A stretch of DNA of 64,000 bases from Streptomyces achromogenes (lineage in GTDB: Bacteria > Actinomycetota > Actinomycetes > Streptomycetales > Streptomycetaceae), in the NCBI RefSeq assembly GCF_030816715.1, contig NZ_JAUSYH010000001.1:7812001-7876000 (forward strand), in the 5' to 3' direction. The notes beneath the pieces are model-generated. The model was not told where the DNA came from. It did no database searches and worked only from the letters and a program-made list of their open reading frames with translations. The translations under genes were made by a program, and so were the position numbers. The number at the start of each line of letters is the position of its first letter. Position 1 is the first letter of the stretch. Shown here one piece after another: positions 51,764-62,585 of this stretch.

Positions 51764-51865
51764 CCTCGGGCGCGACTGCACCGGGCGGGGGAGCGGGGCG
51801 GTCGCGGCACGGACCGGGAGCCCGCGAGCGGCGGGCCGGCCGGCCGCGCGCACACGTGGGCCGGC

Positions 51866-52747
51866 TCACCGCTCCAGCAGCATGCGCTGCAGCTCCCGCG
51901 CCGCACGGGGCGGCGCCACGTCGCTGCGGTGGGCCAGGGCGATCGTGCGGTGCAGGCCGGGCCGGGCGAGCGGGGTGACCCGCAGGCCCCGGCCGGAGCG
52001 GGCGGCCACCATACGGGGGACGACGGCCACCCCGAGGCCGGCCCGCACGAAGCCGAGCACCGCGTCCATCTCGCCGCCCTCGACCGCGAAGTCGGGTTCG
52101 AAACCCTCCGCGCGGCATGCCGCCACGGTGAGTTCCCGCAGGTCGTAGCCATGCCGGAACATCACCATGCGCTCACCCACCAGGTCGGCGATCCGCACGG
52201 TGCGCCCCTGCCCCGGCCGGGGCGCCTCCGGCGAGGACACCACCACCAGGTCCTCACGCAGCAGCTCCACCGTGGTCAGCGCCGGCGACGGGCTGGGCAG
52301 GGGCAGGACGACCAGGGCGAGGTCCAGGGCCCCGCGCGCCAGCTCGCGGACGAGGTCGTGCGAACCGCCCTCCTCGATCACCAGCCGGACGCCCGGATAG
52401 CGGTCGTGGAAGGCGCGCAGCACGTCCGGCAGCAGGCCCGTGCAGACACTGGGCGTCGCTCCGAGCCGCACCCGGCCGCCGCGCAGCTGCACCAGCTCCT
52501 GCACCTCGTACCGGGCGGCCTCGGCGTCCGCGAGGATCCGGCGGGCCGGCGGCAGCAGCGCCTCGCCGGCGTCGGTGAGCGTGATGTTGCCCCGCGCCCG
52601 CAGGAACAGATCCGCCCCCAACTCCCGCTCCAACGCCTTGATCTGCTGCGACAGCGACGGCTGCGCCACATGCACGAGCTCGGCGGCCCGGGTGAAGTGC
52701 CGGGTCTCGGCGACCGCCACGAAGTACTGGAGCTGCTGGAACTGCAT
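51866..52747 (-). CDS. LysR family regulator, divergent from sdhCAB
   Basis: The 293-residue protein has an N-terminal winged HTH (FVAVAETRHFTRAAELVHVA, QPSLSQQIKALERELG) and a LysR substrate-binding domain. It is divergent from sdhC with a perfect palindrome containing T-N11-A in between, the typical arrangement of a LysR gene controlling its neighbour. The effector is unknown. ATG at 52747; an upstream in-frame ATG at 52768 lies inside the palindrome and is unlikely. Confidence 0.92.
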   Translation of the reverse strand: MQFQQLQYFVAVAETRHFTRAAELVHVAQPSLSQQIKALERELGADLFLRARGNITLTDAGEALLPPARRILADAEAARYEVQELVQLRGGRVRLGATPSVCTGLLPDVLRAFHDRYPGVRLVIEEGGSHDLVRELARGALDLALVVLPLPSPSPALTTVELLREDLVVVSSPEAPRPGQGRTVRIADLVGERMVMFRHGYDLRELTVAACRAEGFEPDFAVEGGEMDAVLGFVRAGLGVAVVPRMVAARSGRGLRVTPLARPGLHRTIALAHRSDVAPPRAARELQRMLLER

Positions 52748-52764
52748 GCCGCAAGCGTACGCCG

Positions 52765-52783
52765 CCATAGGCGGAGCCTATGG
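52765..52783. promoter_or_regulatory. LysR operator between lysR-type gene and sdhC
   Basis: CCATAGGCGGAGCCTATGG has perfect 8-bp arms and a 3-bp centre and contains the LysR consensus T-N11-A (ATAG...CTAT). It is placed to act on both divergent genes. Confidence 0.65.
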
Positions 52784-52841
52784 ATTCCAGGCGGACCATG
52801 TCTTGGACCGATCGGCCGGCGCGGCCGTAGCGTCTGCAGAC

Positions 52842-53549
52842 ATGGCTCTGGCAACGCGGACGGACCGACGGTCGTCCATGGCGCGCACCGTGTGGGACTC
52901 CTCCGTCGGCAAGAAGACGGTGATGGCCGTCAGCGGCATGATCATGCTGATGTACCTGGTCGCCCATGTCATCGGCAACCTCAAGATCTTCTTCGGCCCG
53001 GCGGAGTTCAACCACTACGCCCACTGGCTGCGCACGGTCGGCGAACCGTTCATGCACTACGAGTGGACGCTCTGGCTCGTACGCGTCGTGCTGGTCGTCG
53101 CGGTGATCGCCCACGCCGTCTCCGCGTACCAGCTCAGCCGCCGCGACCTCAGAGCGCGGCCCACCGGGTACGTGCACAGGAAGCCGCGGGCGAGCTACGC
53201 CACCCGCACCATGCGCTGGGGCGGCATCATCCTCGCCCTGTTCATCGTGTGGCACATCCTCGACCTGACCACCGGCACCGCGCACAGCGGCGGCTTCCAG
53301 GAGGGCCACCCGTACCAGAACGTCGTGGACACCTTCTCCACCTGGTACGGGAACGCCGTCTACACCGTGGCGATGCTCGCCCTCGGCCTGCACGTGCGGC
53401 ACGGCTTCTGGAGCGCGGCCCAGACCCTCGGCGTCGGCAGCCGCACCCGCGACCGCGCCCTCAAGATCTTCGCCGACGTCCTCGCACTGCTGCTCACGGC
53501 CGGATTCCTCGCCGTGCCCGTGGGCGTCATGACCGGAGTGGTGAGCTGA
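52842..53549 (+). CDS. sdhC: Succinate dehydrogenase/fumarate reductase cytochrome b subunit
   Basis: The 235-residue membrane protein has about five helices (MAVSGMIMLMYLVAHVIGNL; WLVRVVLVVAVIAHAVSAY; WGGIILALFIVWHILDL) with His residues in the second, fourth and other helices suitable for two hemes, and no SdhD gene follows. This is the type B anchor of menaquinone-linked complexes. ATG at 52842; ATG at 52878 is an alternative. Divergent from the LysR gene. Confidence 0.92.
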   Translation: MALATRTDRRSSMARTVWDSSVGKKTVMAVSGMIMLMYLVAHVIGNLKIFFGPAEFNHYAHWLRTVGEPFMHYEWTLWLVRVVLVVAVIAHAVSAYQLSRRDLRARPTGYVHRKPRASYATRTMRWGGIILALFIVWHILDLTTGTAHSGGFQEGHPYQNVVDTFSTWYGNAVYTVAMLALGLHVRHGFWSAAQTLGVGSRTRDRALKIFADVLALLLTAGFLAVPVGVMTGVVS

Positions 53550-53551
53550 AC

Positions 53552-55506
<1,955 letters not shown>

Positions 55507-55510
<4 letters not shown>

Positions 55511-56256
55511 GGCTCACCCTGCGCGTCTGGCGGCAGCGCGACACCGACGCCGACGGTGCCATGTCCACGTACGAAGTGGACGGCATCTCGCCCGACATGT
55601 CCTTCCTGGAGATGCTCGACACCCTCAACGAGGAGCTCATCCTGCGCGGCGACGATCCCGTCGCCTTCGACCACGACTGCCGCGAGGGCATCTGCGGCGC
55701 GTGCTCGCTCGTCATCAACGGCGACGCGCACGGCCCCGAGCGCACCACGTCCTGCCAGCTGCACATGCGGTCCTTCCGGGACGGCGACACCATCGACGTC
55801 GAGCCGTGGCGGGCCGCCGCCTTCCCGGTCGTCAAGGACCTGGTGGTCGACCGCAGCGCCTTCGACCGGATCATCCAGGCCGGCGGGTACGTCACCGCAC
55901 CCACCGGCGCCGCGCCCGAGGCGCATGCCACACCGGTGCCCAAGCCGGACGCCGACTACGCCTTCGAGCACGCGGAGTGCATCGGCTGCGGGGCGTGCGT
56001 GGCCGCCTGCCCCAACGGGGCCGCGATGCTGTTCACCTCCGCCAAGGTCAACCACCTCAACGTGCTGCCGCAGGGCGCGCCCGAGCGGGAGACCCGGGTG
56101 CTGGACATGGTGGCGCAGATGGACGACGAGGGGTTCGGCGGCTGCACCCTCGCCGGGGAGTGCGCGACGGCCTGCCCCAAGGGCATCCCGCTGACGTCCA
56201 TCACCGGCATGAACAGGGAATGGCTGCGGGCGACCCGGAAGGCCGCCAAGCGGTAG
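55507..56256 (+). CDS. sdhB: Succinate dehydrogenase/fumarate reductase iron-sulfur subunit
   Basis: The 249-residue protein carries a [2Fe-2S] site (CREGICGACS ... SCQ) and two cysteine clusters for [4Fe-4S]/[3Fe-4S] (CIGCGACVAACP, CTLAGECATACP). It passes electrons between SdhA and the membrane anchor. ATG overlaps the sdhA stop. A strong hairpin follows. Confidence 0.96.
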
Positions 56257-56620
56257 CGCCGGGCATGTGAAGCGTTCGCCGAGGGTGCGGACGGACGGGG
56301 CCGGGAGTGGTGCTCCCCGGCCCCGTCTCGCGTCCGCGGGCACGGGCGGGGCGCGGCCCCGAACCGGTGAACCGACCGGTGGACCTACAGGCGACGGGCC
56401 GGTGAACGGGCCGGTGAAGCGACCGGCGCCCTCCGCCCCGTCCCGGCCGGCGCCCGCCACCCCGTCCCCGGCGTCGGCCCGAGCCGTTCAGCAAGCGCAC
56501 ATCAGCTCTCCTCGCGCCGGTCACGCCGAGGTCGGCCGGGAGCGGAAGAACAGGGGCGGCAGCACCCACGCCAGGGGGCTGCAGCCGCTGCGCCCACCCG
56601 GCCCGCGACAGGAGAGAGCC
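56257..56620. other. 364-bp intergenic region after sdhB
   Basis: Holds the sdh terminator hairpin (56294-56327), then a run of short CCGGTGAACSGRCCGGT-like repeats at about 56365-56425, and the GGAGAGA ribosome site of the next gene. No gene is supported. Confidence 0.5.
56294..56327 (+). terminator. Terminator after sdhCAB
   Basis: GACGGGGCCGGGAG (56294-56307) pairs with CTCCCCGGCCCCGTC (56313-56327), 5-nt loop and one bulged C. Confidence 0.65.
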
Positions 56621-57403
56621 ATGACCGGCGTTTCCACGCTCGACCGCCCCCAGCAGTCCACGGCACCCGCCCGCTACACCGTCACCCTGGCCCGCGACGA
56701 GGACGACGTACGGGCCGCGCAGCGGCTGCGGCACGACGTGTTCGCCGGCGAGCTCGGCGCCACGCTGGCGTCCGCCGAGCCGGGCCTCGACGTCGACCCG
56801 TTCGACGCCCGCTGCGACCACCTGCTGGTGCGCGACACGCACACCGGCCAGGTCGTCGGGACCTACCGGCTGCTGCCGCCGGAGCGCGCCGCGGCCGCCG
56901 GACGCCTCTACTCGGACGGCGAGTTCGACCTCGGCGCGCTCGACGCGATCCGGCCCGGCCTGGTCGAGGTCGGCCGCTCCTGTGTGCACCCCGACCACCG
57001 CGACGGGGCCGTCATCGGCCTCATCTGGGCCGGAATCGCCCGGTACATGGTGGACCACGGCCACGCGTGGCTGGCCGGCTGCTGCTCCGTCCCGCTGGCC
57101 GACGGCGGCGCGCTGGCGGCCGGCGTCTGGGAGCGGGTGCGCGTGAAGCACCTGGCGCCCGAGGAGTTCCGGGTGCGCCCGCTGCGGCCGTGGACGCCTT
57201 CCCCGGCCGCCTCGGCCGCCGCAGCCGGACGCACCGAGCTGCCCGCCCTGCTGCGTGGCTACGTCCGCCTCGGCGCCTGGGTGTGCGGGGAGCCCGCCCA
57301 CGACCCCGACTTCGGCGTCGCCGATCTGTACGTGCTGCTGCCGATGAGCCGGGTCGACCCGCGCTACCTGCGGCACTTCCTCTCCCTCGTGGCCGCCGCG
57401 TGA
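56621..57403 (+). CDS. olsB: GNAT-type N-acyltransferase (OlsB-like)
   Basis: The 260-residue protein has the OlsB/autoinducer-synthase-like GNAT plan: AAQRLRHDVFAGELGA, DHLLVRDTHTGQVVGTYRLL, LVEVGRSCVHPDHRDGAVI and AWLAGCCSVP. OlsB transfers a 3-hydroxyacyl group from ACP to ornithine, the first step of ornithine lipid synthesis. The downstream gene encodes the matching OlsA-type O-acyltransferase and overlaps by 4 bp, which supports the role. Confidence 0.85.
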   Translation: MTGVSTLDRPQQSTAPARYTVTLARDEDDVRAAQRLRHDVFAGELGATLASAEPGLDVDPFDARCDHLLVRDTHTGQVVGTYRLLPPERAAAAGRLYSDGEFDLGALDAIRPGLVEVGRSCVHPDHRDGAVIGLIWAGIARYMVDHGHAWLAGCCSVPLADGGALAAGVWERVRVKHLAPEEFRVRPLRPWTPSPAASAAAAGRTELPALLRGYVRLGAWVCGEPAHDPDFGVADLYVLLPMSRVDPRYLRHFLSLVAAA

Positions 57404-58347
57404 GCGTCTGGCTGCCCGCGGCGCCCTGCACTCCGGTGGCGTGTGTGCGAGGGACGGCGTCCCGTACGGGCGTCCCGAGGGCCGTGCTGCGGCTCACGGC
57501 GGTCGCCGTGCTGGTGCTGGCGGGAGCGGCGCTGTCGCCGCTCGGCGGGCGGATCCCGGCGGGCGCGGTGCGACGGTGGAGCCGCACCGTCGTCCGGGCC
57601 GCCGGGGTGCGCGTCCGAGTGACCGGCGCGAGCGCGCCGGCCGCCGGGGGAGTGCTCCTCGTCGCCAACCACATCTCCTGGCTGGACGTCCCACTGCTGG
57701 CGGGCGTCCGCCCGGCGCGGATGCTCGCCAAGGCCGAGATCCGGCGCTGGCCGGTGGCGGGCGCGCTGGCCGTGCGCGGCGGCGTGCTGTTCATCGACCG
57801 CGACCGGCTGCGCGCCCTGCCCGCCACGGTGGAACGGATCACGCGGGTGCTGCGCTCCGGCCGGGCGGTCGCCGTGTTCCCGGAGGGGAGCACCTGGTGC
57901 GGCCGGGCGCAGGGGAGCTTCCACAGGGCGGTGTTCCAGGCCGCGCTGGACGCCGGCGCCCTGGTCCAGCCGGTGCGCATCGGCTACCGCGACGCGGCCG
58001 GGGCGGTCAGCACGGCGGCCGCCTTCGTCGGCGACGACTCCCTGCTCGCCTCGCTGTGGAGGGTGGCGTCCACCCGGGGCCTGGTGGCCGAGGTCGAGGT
58101 GCTGCCCGCCCTCGCGGCGGACGGTCACGCGGACCGCAGGGCACTGGCCGCGGCGGCCGGGGCCGGGGTGCTGGACGCGCCGCGTGAGCGGTCCTCGCTC
58201 GTCCCGGCCGCCGTCCGGCACGGCCCGCGTGGCCGGCGGCGGGCGGTCGGCGGCGGGCGGCGGGCCGGTCGGCGACGGACGGCCGCGCGGCGGGAGCCGG
58301 CCGCCACGGCGATTCCCGGCAACGCGGTGACGGTTGCGCCGAGTTGA
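57400..58347 (+). CDS. olsA: PlsC-type acyltransferase (OlsA-like)
   Basis: The 315-residue protein has an N-terminal hydrophobic segment (LRLTAVAVLVLAGAALSPL), the acyltransferase NHX4D motif as NHISWLD, and the second motif VFPEGSTW. It should O-acylate lyso-ornithine lipid at the inner membrane, though lysophosphatidate is also possible for the fold. GTG overlaps the olsB TGA. The C-terminus is Arg/Gly-rich and poorly conserved. Confidence 0.85.
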   Translation: MSVWLPAAPCTPVACVRGTASRTGVPRAVLRLTAVAVLVLAGAALSPLGGRIPAGAVRRWSRTVVRAAGVRVRVTGASAPAAGGVLLVANHISWLDVPLLAGVRPARMLAKAEIRRWPVAGALAVRGGVLFIDRDRLRALPATVERITRVLRSGRAVAVFPEGSTWCGRAQGSFHRAVFQAALDAGALVQPVRIGYRDAAGAVSTAAAFVGDDSLLASLWRVASTRGLVAEVEVLPALAADGHADRRALAAAAGAGVLDAPRERSSLVPAAVRHGPRGRRRAVGGGRRAGRRRTAARREPAATAIPGNAVTVAPS

Positions 58348-58386
58348 TGGGATCATGACGCGTCCCGACCTCCGAGGGGAGCGCGT

Positions 58387-59475
58387 GTGAGTACGGATCC
58401 GGTCGGCACATCGGTGCTGGTGACGGGCGGCAGCGGCTTCGTGGCCGCTCATCTCGTCCAGCAGCTCCTCGCACGCGGCTACCGCGTGCACACCACCGTG
58501 CGCTCCACGGCGAACGCGGCCAAGTGCGGCCCGCTGCACGCGCTCCAGGACGCCTTTCCCGGCCGCCTCGACCTCTTCGAGGCCGACCTGCTGACCGAGG
58601 GCTCCTTCGACGAGGCGATGCGGGCCTGCGCGGTGGTCTTCCATGTCGCCTCGCCGTTCCTGATGCCGGAGAAGATCAAGGACGGCCGGCGGGACGTCGT
58701 GGAACCCGCCCTGCGGGGCACCCGCAACGTCGTGGCGTCGATCGAGCGCACGCCGACGGTCCGCCGGCTCGTCCTCACCTCCACGGTGGGCGCGATCTTC
58801 GGCGACTACGCCGACGTACGGCAGATGGACGGCGGGACGCTGTCGGAGAAGTACGTCAACACCACCAGCACGGTGGAGAACAACCCCTACCACTACGCCA
58901 AGACGGTCGCCGAACAGGCGGCCTGGGAGGCCGAGGCCGCGCAGGACCGCTGGCGCATGGTCTCCCTCAACCCCGGCCTGATCCTGGGCCCTTCGCTCAC
59001 CCCGTCCTCCGACTCGGGCAGCCTGTTCCTGCTGGACGAACTGTTCAAGGGCTACTTCTTCTACGGCGCCCCGGACTTCAGTTTCACCACGGTCGACGTG
59101 CGGGACGTGGCCGCGGCCCACATCGCGGCCGCCGAACACCCCGGCGCCCACGGCCGGTACATCCTCGCCGCCGAGGAGATGACCTCCTTCCACCGGATGG
59201 CGAAGATCCTCCTGGAGCAGCACCCGAGGAACCTGCGCCTGCCCCGGACGGCCCTTCCGCACTGGCCGGTCCGCGTCCTCGGGCCCGCCTTCGGCCTCTC
59301 CCAGGCCTACATCCGCAGCCACCTCGGCATCCGCTTCCGCGTCGACAACCGCAGGAGCATCGACGAACTGGGGCTCGTCTACCGCCCGATCGAGGAGACC
59401 GTGACGGACCACTACCGGGCCTGGCGGGAGCAGCGCGCCCGCCGGAGCAGCGCGCTCAGCGGCGTCCGGCGGTGA
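58387..59475 (+). CDS. Extended SDR, NAD-dependent epimerase/dihydroflavonol reductase-like
   Basis: The 362-residue protein starts with TGGSGFVAAHLVQQLLARGY, has VFHVASPF, LTSTVGAIFGDY and the catalytic Tyr-x3-Lys in YHYAKTVAEQ, and a substrate domain of the DFR/cinnamoyl-CoA reductase group. Substrate unknown. It ends 6 bp from the convergent LLM oxidoreductase gene. Confidence 0.88.
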   Translation: MSTDPVGTSVLVTGGSGFVAAHLVQQLLARGYRVHTTVRSTANAAKCGPLHALQDAFPGRLDLFEADLLTEGSFDEAMRACAVVFHVASPFLMPEKIKDGRRDVVEPALRGTRNVVASIERTPTVRRLVLTSTVGAIFGDYADVRQMDGGTLSEKYVNTTSTVENNPYHYAKTVAEQAAWEAEAAQDRWRMVSLNPGLILGPSLTPSSDSGSLFLLDELFKGYFFYGAPDFSFTTVDVRDVAAAHIAAAEHPGAHGRYILAAEEMTSFHRMAKILLEQHPRNLRLPRTALPHWPVRVLGPAFGLSQAYIRSHLGIRFRVDNRRSIDELGLVYRPIEETVTDHYRAWREQRARRSSALSGVRR

Positions 59476-59481
59476 GCGGAC

Positions 59482-60525
59482 CTACGCGCGCGGGAGCGCG
59501 GCCGCCCGGCGCGGGGCGTCGCCGCGCTCCCGGTCGACGATCGCGGCCAGCCGCCGGAACGACTCCAGCAGCGCGGCCCGGTCGTAGGTGCTGGTCGTCA
59601 CCAGCACCTCCTGCGCGCCCGTCTCCTCGAGCACGGTCTCGAGCTCCCGGGCGACCTGTTCCTCGTCGCCGACGACGCCGCCGGTGAGCCCGGCCTCGTA
59701 GAACCCGCGCGCCTTGGCGGTCATCGGCCGCCGCTCGGCCTCCTCGGCCGCCGGCAGCGGAGGGAAGGTGCCGTGCGTCCGCGAGTACGCCGTCGACCAG
59801 GCCTCCGGTATCAGCAGCCGGCGCGCGGCCTCGGGCGTCGCGGCCACCGCGACCGTCCCCGAGAGGACGACGTACGGCTCCGCCGCCCACGGCGAGGGCC
59901 GGAAGCCGGCGCGGTAGCGGTCGATGCCGCGCCGCATCCTCGCGCGGTCGCGGAGGTCGCCGACCACCAGCGGCAGGCCCGCGCGGGCGGCGATCTCCGC
60001 GCCCTCGCCCAGCGCCAGCACGAACGGCGGCACGGCCAGACCCTCCGACGGCCGGGCACGGACCCCCGTGGGCGAGGCGCCGGTGAACCAGCCGAGCAGC
60101 TCTTGCAGCTGCCCGGCGAAGTCGTCGGCGTCGTCCTTGTCCCGGCCCAGCGCCCTGCGCACCCCGTCGGTGAAGCCCACCGAACGCCCGAGCCCCATGT
60201 CGATGCGGCCCGGGAACAGGGACTCCAGGACGCCGAACTGCTCGGCCACGACCAGCGGGCGGTGGTTGGGCAGCATCACCCCGCCGGTGCCGACGCGGAT
60301 GGTGTCGGTCGCACCGGCCACGGCGGCCGCAAGGACGGTCGGCGCGGACCCGGCGACACCCGGCACCCCGTGGTGCTCCGACACCCAGAACCGGTGGTAG
60401 CCGAGCCGCTCGGCCTCCTGCGCCAGCGCCACGGTGTCCCGCAGCGCCTGCGCGCCGGTGTGGCCCTCACGGATGCGCGAGCGGTCGAGGACGGAGAAGC
60501 GGGCCGAGGCGATCAGGGAGCTCAT
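59482..60525 (-). CDS. LLM-class flavin-dependent oxidoreductase
   Basis: The 347-residue protein has the bacterial luciferase-like barrel: ERLGYHRFWVSEHHG, RVGTGGVMLPNHRPLVVAEQ, FPGRIDMGLGRSVG and the C-terminal GDEEQVARELETVL. It should use reduced F420 or FMN; the family signature at the N-terminus does not decide. Substrate unknown. Confidence 0.9.
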   Translation of the reverse strand: MSSLIASARFSVLDRSRIREGHTGAQALRDTVALAQEAERLGYHRFWVSEHHGVPGVAGSAPTVLAAAVAGATDTIRVGTGGVMLPNHRPLVVAEQFGVLESLFPGRIDMGLGRSVGFTDGVRRALGRDKDDADDFAGQLQELLGWFTGASPTGVRARPSEGLAVPPFVLALGEGAEIAARAGLPLVVGDLRDRARMRRGIDRYRAGFRPSPWAAEPYVVLSGTVAVAATPEAARRLLIPEAWSTAYSRTHGTFPPLPAAEEAERRPMTAKARGFYEAGLTGGVVGDEEQVARELETVLEETGAQEVLVTTSTYDRAALLESFRRLAAIVDRERGDAPRRAAALPRA

Positions 60526-60632
60526 ACAGGGTTCAACGCCTCGCGGCCCACGGGATTCCTCGGCCCCGGTGCGCCGGCCCGCTCGCCCCCCACTTCGCGT
60601 CCCCACCTCGGGCGTTCCGTGCTCGCGTGTCC

Positions 60633-61793
60633 CTACCGGGCGGCGTGCTCGTGCTCGCAGACGTCGTCGAGGCCGTAGGCGTCCCAGGCGGGGAACGGGT
60701 CGTCGGCCGGTGTGCCCTCGCCGTCGGCCAGCAGACACTCCGTGAGGGCGGCGCGCAGCGCGTGGGCGTCCAGGTCGGTGCCGATGAACACCAGCTCCTG
60801 CGCGTGGGGCGCGTCGGCGTCCCGCGCGGCGGACGGCTCGAACCGGGCCACCGCGCCGGCCTGGGACCACAGTCCCGTCACCCGCGGCCGGCTCGCCAGC
60901 GTGAAGAACCCCTTGGAGCGCAGGACGCGCCCGTACCGCCCGCTGTCCAGCCCCTCGGTGACGAAGGTCCACAACCGCCCCTGATGGAAGGGGAGTCCGG
61001 AGCGGAACACCGTGGAGGAGATGCCGTACTCCTCGGTCTCCGGCACATGGTCGCCGTTGAGCTCGCGCACCCAGCCCGGCGCCTGCTGAGCCCGTTCCAG
61101 GTCGAACAGACCGGTGCCCAGCACCTCGTTCAGGTCCACCCGGCCGTGCACGGCGGACACGACGCGCGCAAGGGGGTTGAGCCGGGTGAGCGCGGCCCGC
61201 AGCCGGCCGGCCGCCTCCTCGTCCACCAGGTCGAGTTTGTTGAGCACGATGACGTCCGCGAACTCGACCTGGTCGACGAGCAGATCGCTGACCGTGCGCT
61301 CGTCGTCCTCGTACGGGGCGAGGCCGCGTTCGTCGAGCTCGTCGCCGTTCGCCAGCTCGGTCAGGAAGTTCGCCGCGTCGACGACCGTGACCATGGTGTC
61401 CAGGCGGGCCACGTCCGCCAGGGTCGCGCCGTCGTCGCGCGCGAACGCGAAGGTGGCGGCGACCGGCATCGGTTCGGAGATGCCGCTCGACTCGATGAGC
61501 AGATGGTCGAAACGGCCCTCGCGGGCCAGTCGGTCGACCTCCTGGAGCAGGTCGTCGCGCAGGGTGCAGCAGATGCACCCGTTGGTGAGCTCCACCAGCC
61601 GTTCCTCGGTCCGCGACAGCGCCGCCGCACCGCCGCGCACCAGGGCCGCGTCGATGTTGACCTCGCTCATGTCGTTGACGACGACGGCGACCCGCAGGCC
61701 GGCGCGGCCCGCCAGGACATGGTTGAGCAGCGTCGTCTTGCCGGCCCCGAGGAACCCGGACAGGACGGTGACGGGCAGCGGGCGGTCGCGCAC
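60633..61793 (-). CDS. CobW-type GTPase, putative zinc chaperone
   Basis: The 386-residue protein has P-loop GFLGAGKT at 13-20, metal-binding GCICC (CxCC), the IESSGISEP switch and VLNKLDLVDE for guanine, with an His/Glu-rich end CEHEHAAR. It belongs to the COG0523 zinc chaperones (ZigA/YciC type). GTG start 3 bp after the stop of a cysteine-less bL32 gene that has a Zur box upstream, so it is likely made under zinc starvation. Confidence 0.9.
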   Translation of the reverse strand: MRDRPLPVTVLSGFLGAGKTTLLNHVLAGRAGLRVAVVVNDMSEVNIDAALVRGGAAALSRTEERLVELTNGCICCTLRDDLLQEVDRLAREGRFDHLLIESSGISEPMPVAATFAFARDDGATLADVARLDTMVTVVDAANFLTELANGDELDERGLAPYEDDERTVSDLLVDQVEFADVIVLNKLDLVDEEAAGRLRAALTRLNPLARVVSAVHGRVDLNEVLGTGLFDLERAQQAPGWVRELNGDHVPETEEYGISSTVFRSGLPFHQGRLWTFVTEGLDSGRYGRVLRSKGFFTLASRPRVTGLWSQAGAVARFEPSAARDADAPHAQELVFIGTDLDAHALRAALTECLLADGEGTPADDPFPAWDAYGLDDVCEHEHAAR

Positions 61794-61796
61794 GCC

Positions 61797-61967
61797 TCAG
61801 CCCTCGGGGTGCAGCAGGCCGCGCTCGTACGCCTTCAGCAGACGCTGGGGGACGAGGTGACGCACACCGTCGACGGTGACCGGCACCAGGGCCGGTGCGG
61901 TCGCCTTCCACTGGGCGCGGCGGTGGCGGGTGTTGCTGCGGGACGTCTTCCGTTTGGGAACGGCCAT
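61797..61967 (-). CDS. rpmF: Ribosomal protein bL32, zinc-independent (C-minus) paralogue
   Basis: A 56-residue protein starting MAVPKRKTSRSNTRHRRAQW and ending RGLLHPEG is a complete bL32. It has no cysteine, so it lacks the zinc ribbon of the normal form and is the C-minus paralogue that frees ribosomal zinc. GAGG precedes the ATG. It lies 3 bp before the CobW gene, and a Zur-type site is 46 bp upstream. It was too short for long-frame searching but is certain by sequence. Confidence 0.93.
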   Translation of the reverse strand: MAVPKRKTSRSNTRHRRAQWKATAPALVPVTVDGVRHLVPQRLLKAYERGLLHPEG

Positions 61968-62012
61968 GGGAACCTCCTCGGTCGGCTCGCGGTGAGCTTC
62001 GAGGACGCTATA

Positions 62013-62027
62013 TGAAAATGGTTCCCA
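62013..62027. promoter_or_regulatory. Zur box
   Basis: TGAAAATGGTTCCCA matches the actinobacterial Zur consensus TGRNAAYNRTTNYCA at all specified positions. It is 46 bp upstream of the C-minus bL32 gene, and 60 bp upstream of the divergent HAD gene. Confidence 0.7.
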
Positions 62028-62086
62028 TGAGCAATTGGCGGGTGCCGGAGGCTGCCCGGCGGCGGCGCCTGGCTAGGGTGGGTGGC

Positions 62087-62578
62087 GTGAACGAGAGCAG
62101 CAGGCGGCCCCTCGCGGTGTTCGACCTGGACAACACCCTCGCCGACACGGCCCACCGGCAGCGGTTCCTGGAGCGCAGGCCGCGCGACTGGGACGCGTTC
62201 TTCGCGGCCGCGCCGGACGATCCGCCGATCCCCGAAGGCGTCGCGCTGGCGCTGTCCAGCGCCGAGGAGTGCGAGGTCGTCTACCTCACCGGCCGGCCCG
62301 AGCGCTGCCGGCGCGACACGCAGGAGTGGCTCGCCGCGCAGGGGTTGCCGAAGGGGCGCGTGCACATGCGGCGCAACGGCGACCGCCGGCCGGCCCGGCT
62401 CGCCAAGCTGGAGATCCTGCGCGGGCTCGCCCGTGACCGGACCGTGCGTGTCCTGGTGGACGACGACGAGCTGGTCTGCGCCGACGCCGAACGGGCCGGG
62501 TTCGCCGTCGTGCGGGCGCGCTGGACCGCTCCTTCGGCCGAGCTGGAACAGGCGCAGGAGGGTGAAGGCCGTACCTGA
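62087..62578 (+). CDS. HAD family phosphatase (polynucleotide kinase 3'-phosphatase-like)
   Basis: The 163-residue protein has HAD motif I FDLDNTLAD, a YLTGRPE segment (motif II), conserved Lys and VDDDELVC (motif IV). Its short length and cap-less form resemble the phosphatase domain of Pnkp. Substrate unknown. GTG at 62087 with AGGGTGG upstream; longer in-frame starts would run into the Zur box. Confidence 0.85.
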   Translation: MNESSRRPLAVFDLDNTLADTAHRQRFLERRPRDWDAFFAAAPDDPPIPEGVALALSSAEECEVVYLTGRPERCRRDTQEWLAAQGLPKGRVHMRRNGDRRPARLAKLEILRGLARDRTVRVLVDDDELVCADAERAGFAVVRARWTAPSAELEQAQEGEGRT

Positions 62579-62585
62579 GCGCCGC

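Noticed and set aside
49133..51853. Open frame of 906 codons antisense to the methyltransferase and rmdA
   Set aside because: The frame is Arg/Gly/His/Val-rich with no family pattern and mirrors third-position GC of two clear genes. Such antisense frames occur throughout this high-GC window.
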